A stretch of 64,000 nt of DNA from Betaproteobacteria bacterium (GTDB lineage Bacteria > Pseudomonadota > Gammaproteobacteria > Burkholderiales > Thiobacillaceae): the NCBI GenBank assembly GCA_016234655.1, contig JACRAU010000027.1:62001-126000 (forward strand), read 5' to 3'. Below are positions 51,208-60,330 of this stretch, one piece after another (the stretch's first letter is position 1; each line of letters opens with the position of its first letter). The notes beneath the pieces were generated by a model. That model worked only from the letters and a program-made list of their open reading frames with translations. It was not told the origin of the DNA and made no database searches. A program made the translations under genes and the position numbers.

Positions 51208-51540
51208 ATGGGTTACGTTCTGAATGGCGAAGAACTGGAAGTCGATGACGAGGATTTTCTGGTCGAGCCCAACTTCAGCGACGAGATCGTACCGATCATT
51301 GCCGAGGCCGAAGGCCTCAAGTTGACCGACGACCACTGGACCGTCATTCGCTTCATGCGCGAGCGCTACCAGGAAGACGGCCACACCCCGAACTTCCGCA
51401 ACATGGTGGCCATGCTCGACGAGCAGGACGACAGCATCGACTGGAAGAAGAAGCTGTACGAGCTGTTCCCGAACCAGCCGAACCGCCAGTCTGCCAAGGT
51501 GGCCGGTATGCCCAAGCCCTACGGCAAGGGCGGCTACTAA
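51208..51540 (+). CDS. Cysteine-less DsrC paralogue (RspA type)
   Basis: 110 residues aligned along the DsrC fold (LTDDHWTVIRFMRERYQEDG, KKKLYELFPNQPNRQSAKVAGMPKPYGKGGY). Both DsrC cysteines are missing: the site of Cys101 is Ala96 and that of Cys112 is Lys107; there is no Cys at all. Such forms have been called RspA (regulatory sulfur-related protein). It cannot carry sulfur and is more likely regulatory or structural, possibly DNA- or partner-binding. AAGGAG site precedes the ATG. Downstream of the Cas6-like gene. Confidence 0.88.
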   Translation: MGYVLNGEELEVDDEDFLVEPNFSDEIVPIIAEAEGLKLTDDHWTVIRFMRERYQEDGHTPNFRNMVAMLDEQDDSIDWKKKLYELFPNQPNRQSAKVAGMPKPYGKGGY

Positions 51541-51544
51541 GCCA

Positions 51545-51635
51545 GTGAGGCGTGAGGCGTCAGGCGTGAGGAGTAGAACCTCCTCCGCTCGTCGCCTTGC
51601 GCTTTGCTCCTCACGCCTCATCCCTCATTCCTCAC
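51545..51635. repeat. Long hairpin built from 7-bp units (GTGAGGM), reaching the rhodanese start
   Basis: Left arm: gtgaggc, gtgaggc, gtcaggc, gtgagga (51545-51572). Right arm: tcctcac, gcctcat, ccctcat, tcctcac (51608-51635), complementary in register. The right arm ends 1 bp before the ATG at 51637, so the usual ribosome-site region is occupied by the hairpin. Confidence 0.8.
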
Positions 51636-51636
51636 G

Positions 51637-52485
51637 ATGTATTCCAATACCCTCGTTTCCACCGAAGAACTCGCGCAGCATCTGGGCGATCCGCACTGGG
51701 TCGTGTTCGATTGCCGCTTTACCCTGACCGATCCCGAGGGCGGCCGTCGGGCTTATGCCGCCGGCCATATCCCCGGCGCGCGCTACATCCATTTGGACGA
51801 CGACCTGTCGGCACCGGTCGTGCCGGGCAAGACCGGGCGTCACCCCCTGCCCGATGCGCAAGCCCTGGCGCAGAGGCTGGCCGAGTCCGGCGTCGGCGTG
51901 AACAAACAGGTCGTGGTCTACGACGACAGCTATGGCGCCATGGCCGTGCGCCTGTGGTGGCTGCTGCGCTGGCTCGGCCATCCGGCTGTCGCCTTGCTCG
52001 ACGGCGGCTACCCGAAGTGGACGCGCGAGAAGCGCCTGGTGACCCAGGCCGAGCCCGAGCTGAACAAGGGCAGCATCGCCTGTCTGCCCGAGCGTAGCCA
52101 ATGGGTCGATGCCGGGCAGGTGCAACAGGCACTGAGCGCCGGCGACCTGTTGATCGACGCCCGGCCCGACCGCCGTTTCAGCGGCGAATACGAGCCGCTC
52201 GACCCGGTGGCCGGCCACATCCCCGGCAGCATCAATTGGTCGTTCGAGGAGAACCTCGACATCGACGGCACCCTGCTGCCGCCCGAGGCCCTGCGCGAAA
52301 ATTATCAAGCCCTGCTCAAGGGCCGCGCGCCGCATCAGGTCATCCATACCTGCGGCTCCGGCGTGACCGCTTGCCACAATCTGTTGGCGATGGAAGTGGC
52401 CGGGCTGGCCGGTTCGCGGCTGTATCCCGGCTCCTGGAGCGAGTGGATCACCGATCCGTCGCGGCCTGTGGCCACAGGAGAGTGA
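51637..52485 (+). CDS. Tandem-rhodanese sulfurtransferase (TST/MST, SseA-like)
   Basis: 282 residues from ATG 51637 (MYSNTLVSTEELAQHL). Two rhodanese domains: non-catalytic (about 5-140; AAGHIPGARYIHLDDDLS) and catalytic (about 160-278; DARPDRRFSGEYEPLDPVAGHIPG) with active loop CGSGVTACHN. The CGSGVTA loop is typical of 3-mercaptopyruvate or thiosulfate sulfurtransferases. Likely supplies or handles persulfide sulfur. No Shine-Dalgarno; the upstream 90 bp is a heptamer hairpin. The alternative start at 51604 lies in the repeat. Confidence 0.9.
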   Translation: MYSNTLVSTEELAQHLGDPHWVVFDCRFTLTDPEGGRRAYAAGHIPGARYIHLDDDLSAPVVPGKTGRHPLPDAQALAQRLAESGVGVNKQVVVYDDSYGAMAVRLWWLLRWLGHPAVALLDGGYPKWTREKRLVTQAEPELNKGSIACLPERSQWVDAGQVQQALSAGDLLIDARPDRRFSGEYEPLDPVAGHIPGSINWSFEENLDIDGTLLPPEALRENYQALLKGRAPHQVIHTCGSGVTACHNLLAMEVAGLAGSRLYPGSWSEWITDPSRPVATGE

Positions 52486-52498
52486 TCGATAAACCCCA

Positions 52499-52633
52499 TA
52501 TCCACAGATGACGCAGATGGAAACATCGGATCAAGAGGGTCGACCGAAAGCCTCGCTTGCTTGCGGTGAGGCCCGAGCAATCAGTCGATGACGGCTTTCT
52601 ACATCTGTGTAAATCTGTGTCCATCTGCGGATA
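52499..52633. repeat. Inverted repeat of 10-bp units (ATCTGTGT type)
   Basis: Left arm (52499-52520) holds ATCCACAGATG and ACGCAGATGG; right arm (52601-52633) holds acatctgtgt, aaatctgtgt, ccatctgcgg, ata. Arms are complementary. Similar CACAGAT/ATCTGTG hairpins are widespread between proteobacterial genes. Fills most of the 170-bp gap before 52656. Confidence 0.7.
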
Positions 52634-52655
52634 ACCGCTTTTCATAGGATCACGC

Positions 52656-53270
52656 ATGGCCGCTCCAACCCGGGTCAAGACCATCTGGTTCAAGAAGGAC
52701 GGCGTCCAGCGCGGCGCCGACGAGGTGGCCAGCGCCCTGGCCACCACCATCTGGCGCATGGCCGATCGTGCCATCGACAACCTGTCCAAGGCCGACTACG
52801 ACATCATTACGCCGCAGCGCGGCTTTAAGATCATCGGCGAGTTGACTGCCTTCGCCGTGCATTACGTCGATCGCTTGGTCTATCCGCGCCTGAACCAAGA
52901 GGACCGTGCCGCCTTGGTCGGCGAGCTGGGCATCCGCCTGGCCGAGATCATGGAAGGCAACATCCTCGACTTCACCGGCGGCCAGAAAGACCCGGACTAC
53001 GATTACCGGGCCGGCTACATCGACATGCTGAACCGGCGCATGGCCGATTACAGCGAGTTCGAGTTCCCGATCGACAAGGCCAGCTTCCAGGCCCTGCGCT
53101 TCCTGTCGCTGCAAATCCGCGAGGACATGGAAAAGTCCGACCAGAGCTGGATCCAGGATCAGTTGATGGATATCGAAGTGCCCGAGATCATGGGCACGGT
53201 GAAGAAGCAGGTCGACGGTTTCTATCCTGACGGCGGGCAAGCGGCGAGTGGCAAGGGGCAAGGGGCCTAG
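52656..53270 (+). CDS. Unrecognised conserved-looking protein, 204 residues
   Basis: Soluble, no cysteine, mostly helical by pattern: IWRMADRAIDNLSKADYDII, IIGELTAFAVHYVDRLVYPRL, LRFLSLQIREDMEKSDQSW, VPEIMGTVKKQVDGFYPDG. Histidine/acid-rich helices hint at a four-helix bundle, but I do not recognise the family. The last ten or so codons (QAASGKGQGA) are written by the 7-bp tandem repeat at 53235-53269, so the C-terminus has probably been changed by that element. Between rhodanese and dioxygenase genes. Confidence 0.75.
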   Translation: MAAPTRVKTIWFKKDGVQRGADEVASALATTIWRMADRAIDNLSKADYDIITPQRGFKIIGELTAFAVHYVDRLVYPRLNQEDRAALVGELGIRLAEIMEGNILDFTGGQKDPDYDYRAGYIDMLNRRMADYSEFEFPIDKASFQALRFLSLQIREDMEKSDQSWIQDQLMDIEVPEIMGTVKKQVDGFYPDGGQAASGKGQGA

Positions 53271-53315
53271 TGCTCCGCACCTGGTTTCTACATCATCTGC
53301 CCCTAGTCCCTAGCC
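53235..53315. repeat. Inverted repeat of 7-bp units (GGGCAAG type) overlapping a gene end
   Basis: Left arm: gggcaag, cggcgag, tggcaag, gggcaag, gggccta (53235-53269); right arm: ctgcccc, tagtccc, tagccgt (53297-53317). Left arm is coding for the C-terminus of the gene at 52656; right arm ends at the GTG start of the next gene. Confidence 0.75.
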
Positions 53316-54212
53316 GTGATTCCTACCGACAGCCCCTTTCATCCCGACAACGAGGCCGGCTATCAAGCTTGGCGCGCGCAGAAACTGGCGGGCTATCCGC
53401 AACGGGCGGAAGAGCTTATCGTCGATGTACGCGACCCCTCGCAACTGAGCGACGCTGAATACCAAGCGCTCTGGCAACGCCTAGCCAAGACCGGCATGGC
53501 GATCTATGCCACGAATCGTGGCGAGGCCGAGAACAAGAGCATTCCGCGCGACATCGCGACGCAGTTCGGCCTGACTCATCTCGACGCCAACTGGCTTGCC
53601 GACGAAGACGGTATCTCCAGCCTGACGCCGCAGGACGAAGGCGGCCAGAAGCGCGGCGAGTATATCCCCTATACCCACCACCGCATCCGCTGGCATACCG
53701 ACGGCTATTACAACCCGCCGGAGCGGCGCATCTTTGCCATGACCCTGCACTGTGTGCGTGCGGCCGACGAGGGTGGCGAGAACGAGTTGATGGATCACGA
53801 GCTCGCCTATCTTTATCTACGCGATGCCGATCCGAACCATATCCGCGCCTTGATGGCGGAGGATGCCATGACTATCCCGGCCCGTACCGATGAGGCCGGT
53901 ACCGCGCGGCCGGACGAGGTGGGGCCGGCGCTATTGGTCGATGCCGGTCGGCTGCATCTGCGCTATACCGCGAGAACCAAGAGCATTGCCTGGAAACAAG
54001 ATGCCGCCACGCTGGCTGCCGTGAAGGCGCTGGAAGATTTGTTGGCGAGCGAACCCGTGGGCGTGTTCAAACTCAAGCTGCTGCCGGGCATGGGCCTGCT
54101 TTGTAACAACGTCTTGCATACCCGTTCGGGTTTTAGCGATAGACCGGAACATCGGCGCCTGCTCTACCGCGCGCGCTATCACGACCACATCCGCGATCTG
54201 CGAGGCGGATAG
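53316..54212 (+). CDS. TauD/TfdA-family Fe(II)/2-oxoglutarate dioxygenase
   Basis: 298 residues from GTG 53316. Iron ligands: HxD in RWHTDGYYNPPERR and distal His in NNVLHTRSGFSD; the co-substrate Arg is in RRLLYRARYHD. The family includes taurine, alkylsulfonate and sulfate-ester dioxygenases that release sulfite, but also many other substrates, so a role in organic sulfur use is only suggested by the dsr context. Convergent with norB; a terminator lies between. Confidence 0.85.
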   Translation: MIPTDSPFHPDNEAGYQAWRAQKLAGYPQRAEELIVDVRDPSQLSDAEYQALWQRLAKTGMAIYATNRGEAENKSIPRDIATQFGLTHLDANWLADEDGISSLTPQDEGGQKRGEYIPYTHHRIRWHTDGYYNPPERRIFAMTLHCVRAADEGGENELMDHELAYLYLRDADPNHIRALMAEDAMTIPARTDEAGTARPDEVGPALLVDAGRLHLRYTARTKSIAWKQDAATLAAVKALEDLLASEPVGVFKLKLLPGMGLLCNNVLHTRSGFSDRPEHRRLLYRARYHDHIRDLRGG

Positions 54213-54234
54213 CCCCTATCTTTCCGAGACAAAT

Positions 54235-54262
54235 AAAAAAACCGCCCGGCAAGCGGGCGGTT
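54235..54262 (-). terminator. Intrinsic terminator of norB
   Basis: Stem AACCGCCCG (54240-54248) / CGGGCGGTT (54254-54262), 5-base loop, T-run on the minus strand (complement of 54235-54241). Ends the nor operon and shows there is no norQ/norD immediately after norB. Confidence 0.9.
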
Positions 54263-54301
54263 CAAGGCATTGGCTAATGCCGAGGAGACTGCGCTGATCG
54301 A

Positions 54302-55750
54302 TCAGGCCGCTTCGGCTTGCAAAGCCTGGATCGGCCGGGTTTCCCGCTTGCCGATGGTCATCAGGTCCCAGGCCAGCAGCACGAAGCCGGCGGCGAAGAC
54401 CCAGCCGAATATCTGGCGCCAGACCATGCCTTGCACGAACCACGGATGGCCCTGCGCGGCGAAGTAGCCCATCCAGGTCGAGCCCTCGATCGCGCGCTCG
54501 ATCTGCGACTGCTCGTAGCCGGAGATGAGCAGGGCCACGGTCATGCCGACCATGCCGACATGCAGCAGGCCGAGCGCCCATTTCCACTTCCAGCCGTTAT
54601 CGACCAGGCCGCCGCTCATCCAGACATTGCCGCGCCACTTTTGCAGCGCCAGGTAGATGAAGGCGATGACGATGGTGGCGTAGGCGCCGAAGAAGGCAAG
54701 GTGGCCGTGCGAGGCGGACCACTGGGTGCCGTGGGTGTACAGGTTGATTTGCGGCAGGGTGTGCATGAAGCCCCAGACGCCGGCGCCGAAGAAGTTGCCG
54801 AAGGCATGGGCGATCAGCCAGGCCAGGGCCGGATGGTTGCTGTTTTTCATCTTGTGCACGCCGGAATCGAACACCGAATGCACGACCATGGCTACTAGGG
54901 GAATGGGTTCCAGCGCGGAGAAGAAGCCGCCGATGGTGAACCAGTACTCGGGGGTGCCGATCCAGAAGTAGTGGTGACCCAGGCCCAGGATGCCGGAGCC
55001 GAACATCAGGGCGACTTCGATATACAGCCAGGTCTCCACGATCTTGCGCCGCACGCCCAGGGTCTGGATCAGGCCATAGGCCATGATGCAGCCGACCAGC
55101 ACTTCCCAGGTGGCCTCGACCCACAGGTGGATCACCCACCACCACCAGTATTGGTCGACCGAGATGTTGGGCGTGTAGAACATGCCGGCGAGATACAAAC
55201 CGGCCAGCGCGATCAGGTCCAGCACCAGCACGCCGCCGATGCCGGTGTACTTGCCCTTGGCGAAGGTCGCCGCCACGTTGTAGAAGAACACCAGGACGCA
55301 GACCACGATGCCGATGTCGGCCCAGCGCGGCGCCTCGATGTACTCGCGGCCCTCGTTGATGAACCAGATCGACATGTCGTTGCCGGGGCCGATCTGCACG
55401 AACAGATAGACCACGACCACGACCGCCACGGCCAGGGTGAATACCCAGAAGATCAGGTTACCCAAGCCCAGTCCGACGACCGAGTGTTGGGATTCGTCCT
55501 CCAGCAACCAATAGGACGAGCCGATGAAGCCGAACAGCAGCCAGACCACCATGGCGTTGATATGCACCATGCGGTTGACGCTGAAATCCAGCACACCGTA
55601 GAGGAAGTCGGGCTTCAAGTACTGGAGGCCGGCCAGCAGGCCGAACAAGACTTGGGCGCCGAACAAGGCGACGGCGACGGTGAAGTACTTCACCGCCAGT
55701 TTTTGGCCACCATTGAGGTTGGCGCTATCGAGCATTCCAAGAGCTGCCAT
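54302..55750 (-). CDS. norB: Nitric oxide reductase catalytic subunit NorB (cNor)
   Basis: 482 residues, twelve membrane helices. Heme and FeB ligands: RMVHINAMVVWLLFG, WVIHLWVEATWEVLVG (His plus the FeB-linked Glu), LGHHYFWIG, MVVHSVFD, SASHGHLAFFGAY. Reduces 2 NO to N2O with electrons from NorC. Last gene of the unit; NorQ and NorD, usually needed for FeB insertion, are not in this window. Confidence 0.97.
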   Translation of the reverse strand: MAALGMLDSANLNGGQKLAVKYFTVAVALFGAQVLFGLLAGLQYLKPDFLYGVLDFSVNRMVHINAMVVWLLFGFIGSSYWLLEDESQHSVVGLGLGNLIFWVFTLAVAVVVVVYLFVQIGPGNDMSIWFINEGREYIEAPRWADIGIVVCVLVFFYNVAATFAKGKYTGIGGVLVLDLIALAGLYLAGMFYTPNISVDQYWWWWVIHLWVEATWEVLVGCIMAYGLIQTLGVRRKIVETWLYIEVALMFGSGILGLGHHYFWIGTPEYWFTIGGFFSALEPIPLVAMVVHSVFDSGVHKMKNSNHPALAWLIAHAFGNFFGAGVWGFMHTLPQINLYTHGTQWSASHGHLAFFGAYATIVIAFIYLALQKWRGNVWMSGGLVDNGWKWKWALGLLHVGMVGMTVALLISGYEQSQIERAIEGSTWMGYFAAQGHPWFVQGMVWRQIFGWVFAAGFVLLAWDLMTIGKRETRPIQALQAEAA

Positions 55751-55761
55751 TTCGAGCCTCC

Positions 55762-56418
55762 TTAGTTTTGAGCCGGGGTGCCGGTCGCTTCGGGCGCGGC
55801 TGCTGTAGCGGGTGCAGCAGGTGCCGGATCGGACTGGTCGATCGGTTTAAAGTTGTAGGGGAAGCCGTTGGTGTCGATGGAGCTCATCCATTTCAGGAAG
55901 GCCACCACGCCGCGCGCCTCTTCCCGGGTGATGCCGAGATTGGGCATGCGCCGGCCGAGCGCGTTATGCAGCTTGTCGCTGGGGTCCATCAGGAAATCCA
56001 CCATGAGCTGCTCGCGCGCCTCTTTCGAGCCCCAAGCCGGGTCGAGCCAGGCCTTGGTCAAGTCGGGTGCGTAGTAGGAGCCGTTGCCGAGCAGGGTGTG
56101 GCAGTCCATGCAGTTCTTCGCCTGGGTGGTCTTCTTGCCCAGGCTGACCAGGGCCTCGGCCTCTTGCTCGGTGAGTTTCTTGCCGAACAGCGGCTCTTCC
56201 TGGCCGATGACCGGCACCTGGAAGTTGCGCTTTTCGTCGAACTTGTAGTCGATGCGCTGGTTGATCACCGAATAGGCCGGCACGCGTTTGGAGCCGGCGG
56301 TGATCTGCGACACGCTGTCGAAGGTCAGCAAGATCAAGATGACGAAAGAAATGCCTGTGACCCATATGGCGGTTTTTCGCCAGTAGGACTCAGACGCCCA
56401 CCAGGGTGCGCTAGTCAT
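55762..56418 (-). CDS. norC: Nitric oxide reductase cytochrome c subunit NorC
   Basis: 218 residues from ATG 56418 (MTSAPWWASESYWRKTAIW). N-terminal membrane anchor (about 15-36), GKKLTEQEAEALVSLGKK, heme motif NCMDCHTLLGNGSYYAPDL, distal Met in GRRMPNLGIT, and an Ala/Pro-rich tail (DPAPAAPATAAAPE) beyond the usual end. Start overlaps the upstream gene stop. Passes electrons to NorB. Confidence 0.96.
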   Translation of the reverse strand: MTSAPWWASESYWRKTAIWVTGISFVILILLTFDSVSQITAGSKRVPAYSVINQRIDYKFDEKRNFQVPVIGQEEPLFGKKLTEQEAEALVSLGKKTTQAKNCMDCHTLLGNGSYYAPDLTKAWLDPAWGSKEAREQLMVDFLMDPSDKLHNALGRRMPNLGITREEARGVVAFLKWMSSIDTNGFPYNFKPIDQSDPAPAAPATAAAPEATGTPAQN

Positions 56419-56791
56419 GGTGCTCTCCTCTCTTAGGATGAACGGCGGTCGAAAAAACGGGCTTGGCCGGCATGTCGGCCATCTCGGCGTGTTCCAGTGC
56501 ATGGGTGTCCACGCACAGGCGCCAGATCGCATGGGGGGCGACGAGATAGCCGACCAGCATCAGCAGGACGATACTGGTCCAAAACGGGTCGTTGAGATGG
56601 GCGGCGCGGGCGAGCACCAGCACCGATACGAATAGGCCGACATAGGAGAGATAGGCCAGCGGCATCAGCTTGGCCGCCTGCTTGACCCGCGCATAGGCGA
56701 ACAGCAAGGCGTAGAGCGCGCCGAACAGGATGACCAGGGCGGCGGAAAAGAACACGGTGAAGAAATCGGCGAGATGAACAGGCTGGATCAT
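56411..56791 (-). CDS. Small polytopic membrane protein upstream of norCB
   Basis: 126 residues from ATG 56791 (MIQPVHLADFFTVFFSAALV). Four hydrophobic helices: about 8-30, 42-60 and two in WTSIVLLMLVGYLVAPHAIWRL. Conserved-looking histidines are in the last third (PHAIWR, DTHALEHAE). I do not recognise the family; position as first gene of the nor unit, overlapping norC by 8 bp, suggests an accessory role in cNor assembly or NO metabolism. Confidence 0.8.
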   Translation of the reverse strand: MIQPVHLADFFTVFFSAALVILFGALYALLFAYARVKQAAKLMPLAYLSYVGLFVSVLVLARAAHLNDPFWTSIVLLMLVGYLVAPHAIWRLCVDTHALEHAEMADMPAKPVFSTAVHPKRGEHHD

Positions 56792-56854
56792 TGGGTTCTC
56801 TCTTGTTCTTTTCGATGGTGGCCGAATCCTATGCCCCATCATCAGGAAACAGGT

Positions 56855-56868
56855 TTGACTTTGATCAA
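56855..56868. promoter_or_regulatory. FNR/Dnr box between nor and nir operons
   Basis: TTGAC-TTTG-ATCAA, matching 9 of 10 conserved positions of TTGAT-N4-ATCAA. Centred about 70 bp before the nor-unit start (56791) and about 147 bp before nirS (57008), so it fits nor control best. Sequence around it is AT-rich (56860-56930). A GGGTAGG half-site as in the dsr promoter occurs at 56931-56937. Confidence 0.7.
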
Positions 56869-56911
56869 GCTATTGCCAATAGCTTTATAACAAAAGAAAA
56901 AATTGCCATAA

Positions 56912-58732
<1,821 letters not shown>

Positions 58733-58741
58733 TCGTCGTCG

Positions 58742-58766
58742 CCGGCCTCCCCGCGCGGGAGGCCGG
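58742..58766 (+). terminator. Strong hairpin after nirS
   Basis: Perfect 10-bp stem CCGGCCTCCC / GGGAGGCCGG with a CGCGC loop, 10 bp after the nirS stop, followed by gttt only. Probably an attenuating or 3'-protecting structure that lets nirS message exceed that of the heme d1 genes. Confidence 0.6.
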
Positions 58767-58819
58767 GTTTGCCCGGCGCCTGGTCGCGGGTGCCGCGCAA
58801 ACCCGAACGGATAGGAAGC

Positions 58820-59146
58820 ATGCGTACGAAACCGGCGATCCACCTCATGCTCTGCCTGCTTTCCGGTAGTGTGCTTGCCGCCGATTCGGCGCCGGACATC
58901 GATAGGCAAGGCGAACTCGTCCGCTTCGTGCGCCAGGAATGCGGTTTTTGCCACGGCCTGCGTCTGACCGGCGGTTTGGGTGGTGCGCTGACGGCCGAGG
59001 CCTTGCGGGATAAAGACTTCGACGGACTGGTCAATACCACGCTCTTGGGGCGGCCAGGCACCGCGATGCCGGGTTGGCGGCCTTTCCTCAGCGAATCCGA
59101 TGCGCGCTGGATCGTGCGCCACTTGCAGAAAGGCTTCCCCCAATGA
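58820..59146 (+). CDS. nirC: Cytochrome c55X, NirC
   Basis: 108 residues from ATG 58820 (AGGAAG site). Signal peptide KPAIHLMLCLLSGSVLA, heme motif CGFCHGLRLTGGLGG, distal Met in GTAMPGWRPFLSESDARWIV. NirC donates electrons to NirS or takes part in NirS maturation. The tail overlaps the nirF start (ATGA). Confidence 0.94.
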   Translation: MRTKPAIHLMLCLLSGSVLAADSAPDIDRQGELVRFVRQECGFCHGLRLTGGLGGALTAEALRDKDFDGLVNTTLLGRPGTAMPGWRPFLSESDARWIVRHLQKGFPQ

Positions 59147-60330
59147 CTCGGCGCAAGGCTTTTCTAGGCGGCCTGTTTTTGTGCGCGATGCTAGGGACGG
59201 CGGCCCAGGCCGCCGAGTTGCGCGGCACCGGCGATCTCGGGATCGCGGTGGAACGGGCCAAGGGATCGCTGCAACTGCTCGACACCAGTCGCAAGACCGC
59301 GCTCGGCCGTATCGAAGGCCTGGGCGACCTATCCCATGCCTCCGCAGTGTTCTCCCGCGATGCCCGTTATGCCTATGTCTTCGGCCGCGACGGCGGCCTG
59401 ACCAAGGTCGATCTGCTGACCGGCAGTATCGCCAAGCGCATCATCCAGTCCGGCAACTCCATCGGCGGCGCCATCTCCCAGGATGGTCGCTACATCGCCG
59501 CCGCCAACTACACGCCGGGCGGCGTCAAGATATTCGATGCCGAGACGCTTGATCTGGTGGTCGACATCCCGGCCTATTCCGACGAGACCAAGACCTTGTC
59601 CCGCGTAGTCGGCCTGGAAGACACCACGAACAACCAGTTCGTCTTCAGCCTGTTCGATGCCGGCGAAATATGGCTGGCCGACCTCTCGGACAACCCGAAG
59701 CAACCCAAGATCACCAAGTTCAAGGGTATCGGCCGCGAACCTTATGACGCGCTGGTCACGCCGGATGGCCGCTGGTATGTCGCCGGCCTGTTCGGCGAGG
59801 ACGGCATCGCCGTGCTCGATCTATGGAACCCGGACAAGGGCGTGGTGCGCGCCTTACCCGATTACGGCAAGGGCGAGGAAAAATTGCCGGTCTACAAGAT
59901 GCCGCACCTCGAAACCTGGGCCGTGTCAGGCAACCTGGCCTTCATCCCCGGCGTTGGCCGGCACGAGGTGGTCATCGTCGATATCGAGACCTGGCAGAAG
60001 GCCGGCACCATCCCGGTCGCGGGCCAGCCGGTGTTCGTCATGGCCCGGCCGGATGGCCGCCAACTCTGGGTGAATTTCGCCTTTCCCCATTACGACACGG
60101 TGCAGGTGATCGATGTGCCCAGCCGGCAGATCGTGCATACGATGCGGCCGGGGAAAGCGGTCTTGCATATGGAGTTCACCCCGCGCGGCGAGCAGATATG
60201 GCTTTCGGTGCGCGACGCCAATCGTATCGAAATCTACGGTACCCGAAAGTTCGCGCGCATCGGTGAGATCGCCGCCGACAGCCCGAGCGGGATATTTTTC
60301 ACCTCACGTGCACATAGGTTCGGACTATGA
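59143..60330 (+). CDS. nirF: Heme d1 biosynthesis protein NirF
   Basis: 395 residues from ATG 59143. N-terminal leader with paired arginines (TRRKAFLGGLFLCAMLGTAAQA) predicts export. The rest is a propeller of the NirS-d1 kind without the c domain (GSLQLLDTS, RDARYAYVFGRDGGLTKVDL, NYTPGGVKIFDAETLD, RHEVVIVDIETWQ). NirF acts late in heme d1 synthesis, as a dehydrogenase or d1-precursor binder. Overlaps nirDL by 4 bp. Confidence 0.95.
   Translation: MTRRKAFLGGLFLCAMLGTAAQAAELRGTGDLGIAVERAKGSLQLLDTSRKTALGRIEGLGDLSHASAVFSRDARYAYVFGRDGGLTKVDLLTGSIAKRIIQSGNSIGGAISQDGRYIAAANYTPGGVKIFDAETLDLVVDIPAYSDETKTLSRVVGLEDTTNNQFVFSLFDAGEIWLADLSDNPKQPKITKFKGIGREPYDALVTPDGRWYVAGLFGEDGIAVLDLWNPDKGVVRALPDYGKGEEKLPVYKMPHLETWAVSGNLAFIPGVGRHEVVIVDIETWQKAGTIPVAGQPVFVMARPDGRQLWVNFAFPHYDTVQVIDVPSRQIVHTMRPGKAVLHMEFTPRGEQIWLSVRDANRIEIYGTRKFARIGEIAADSPSGIFFTSRAHRFGL

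Noticed and set aside
37165-53315. Heptamer repeats as insertion sequences
   Set aside because: No transposase, no target-site duplication, and differing cores at each site.
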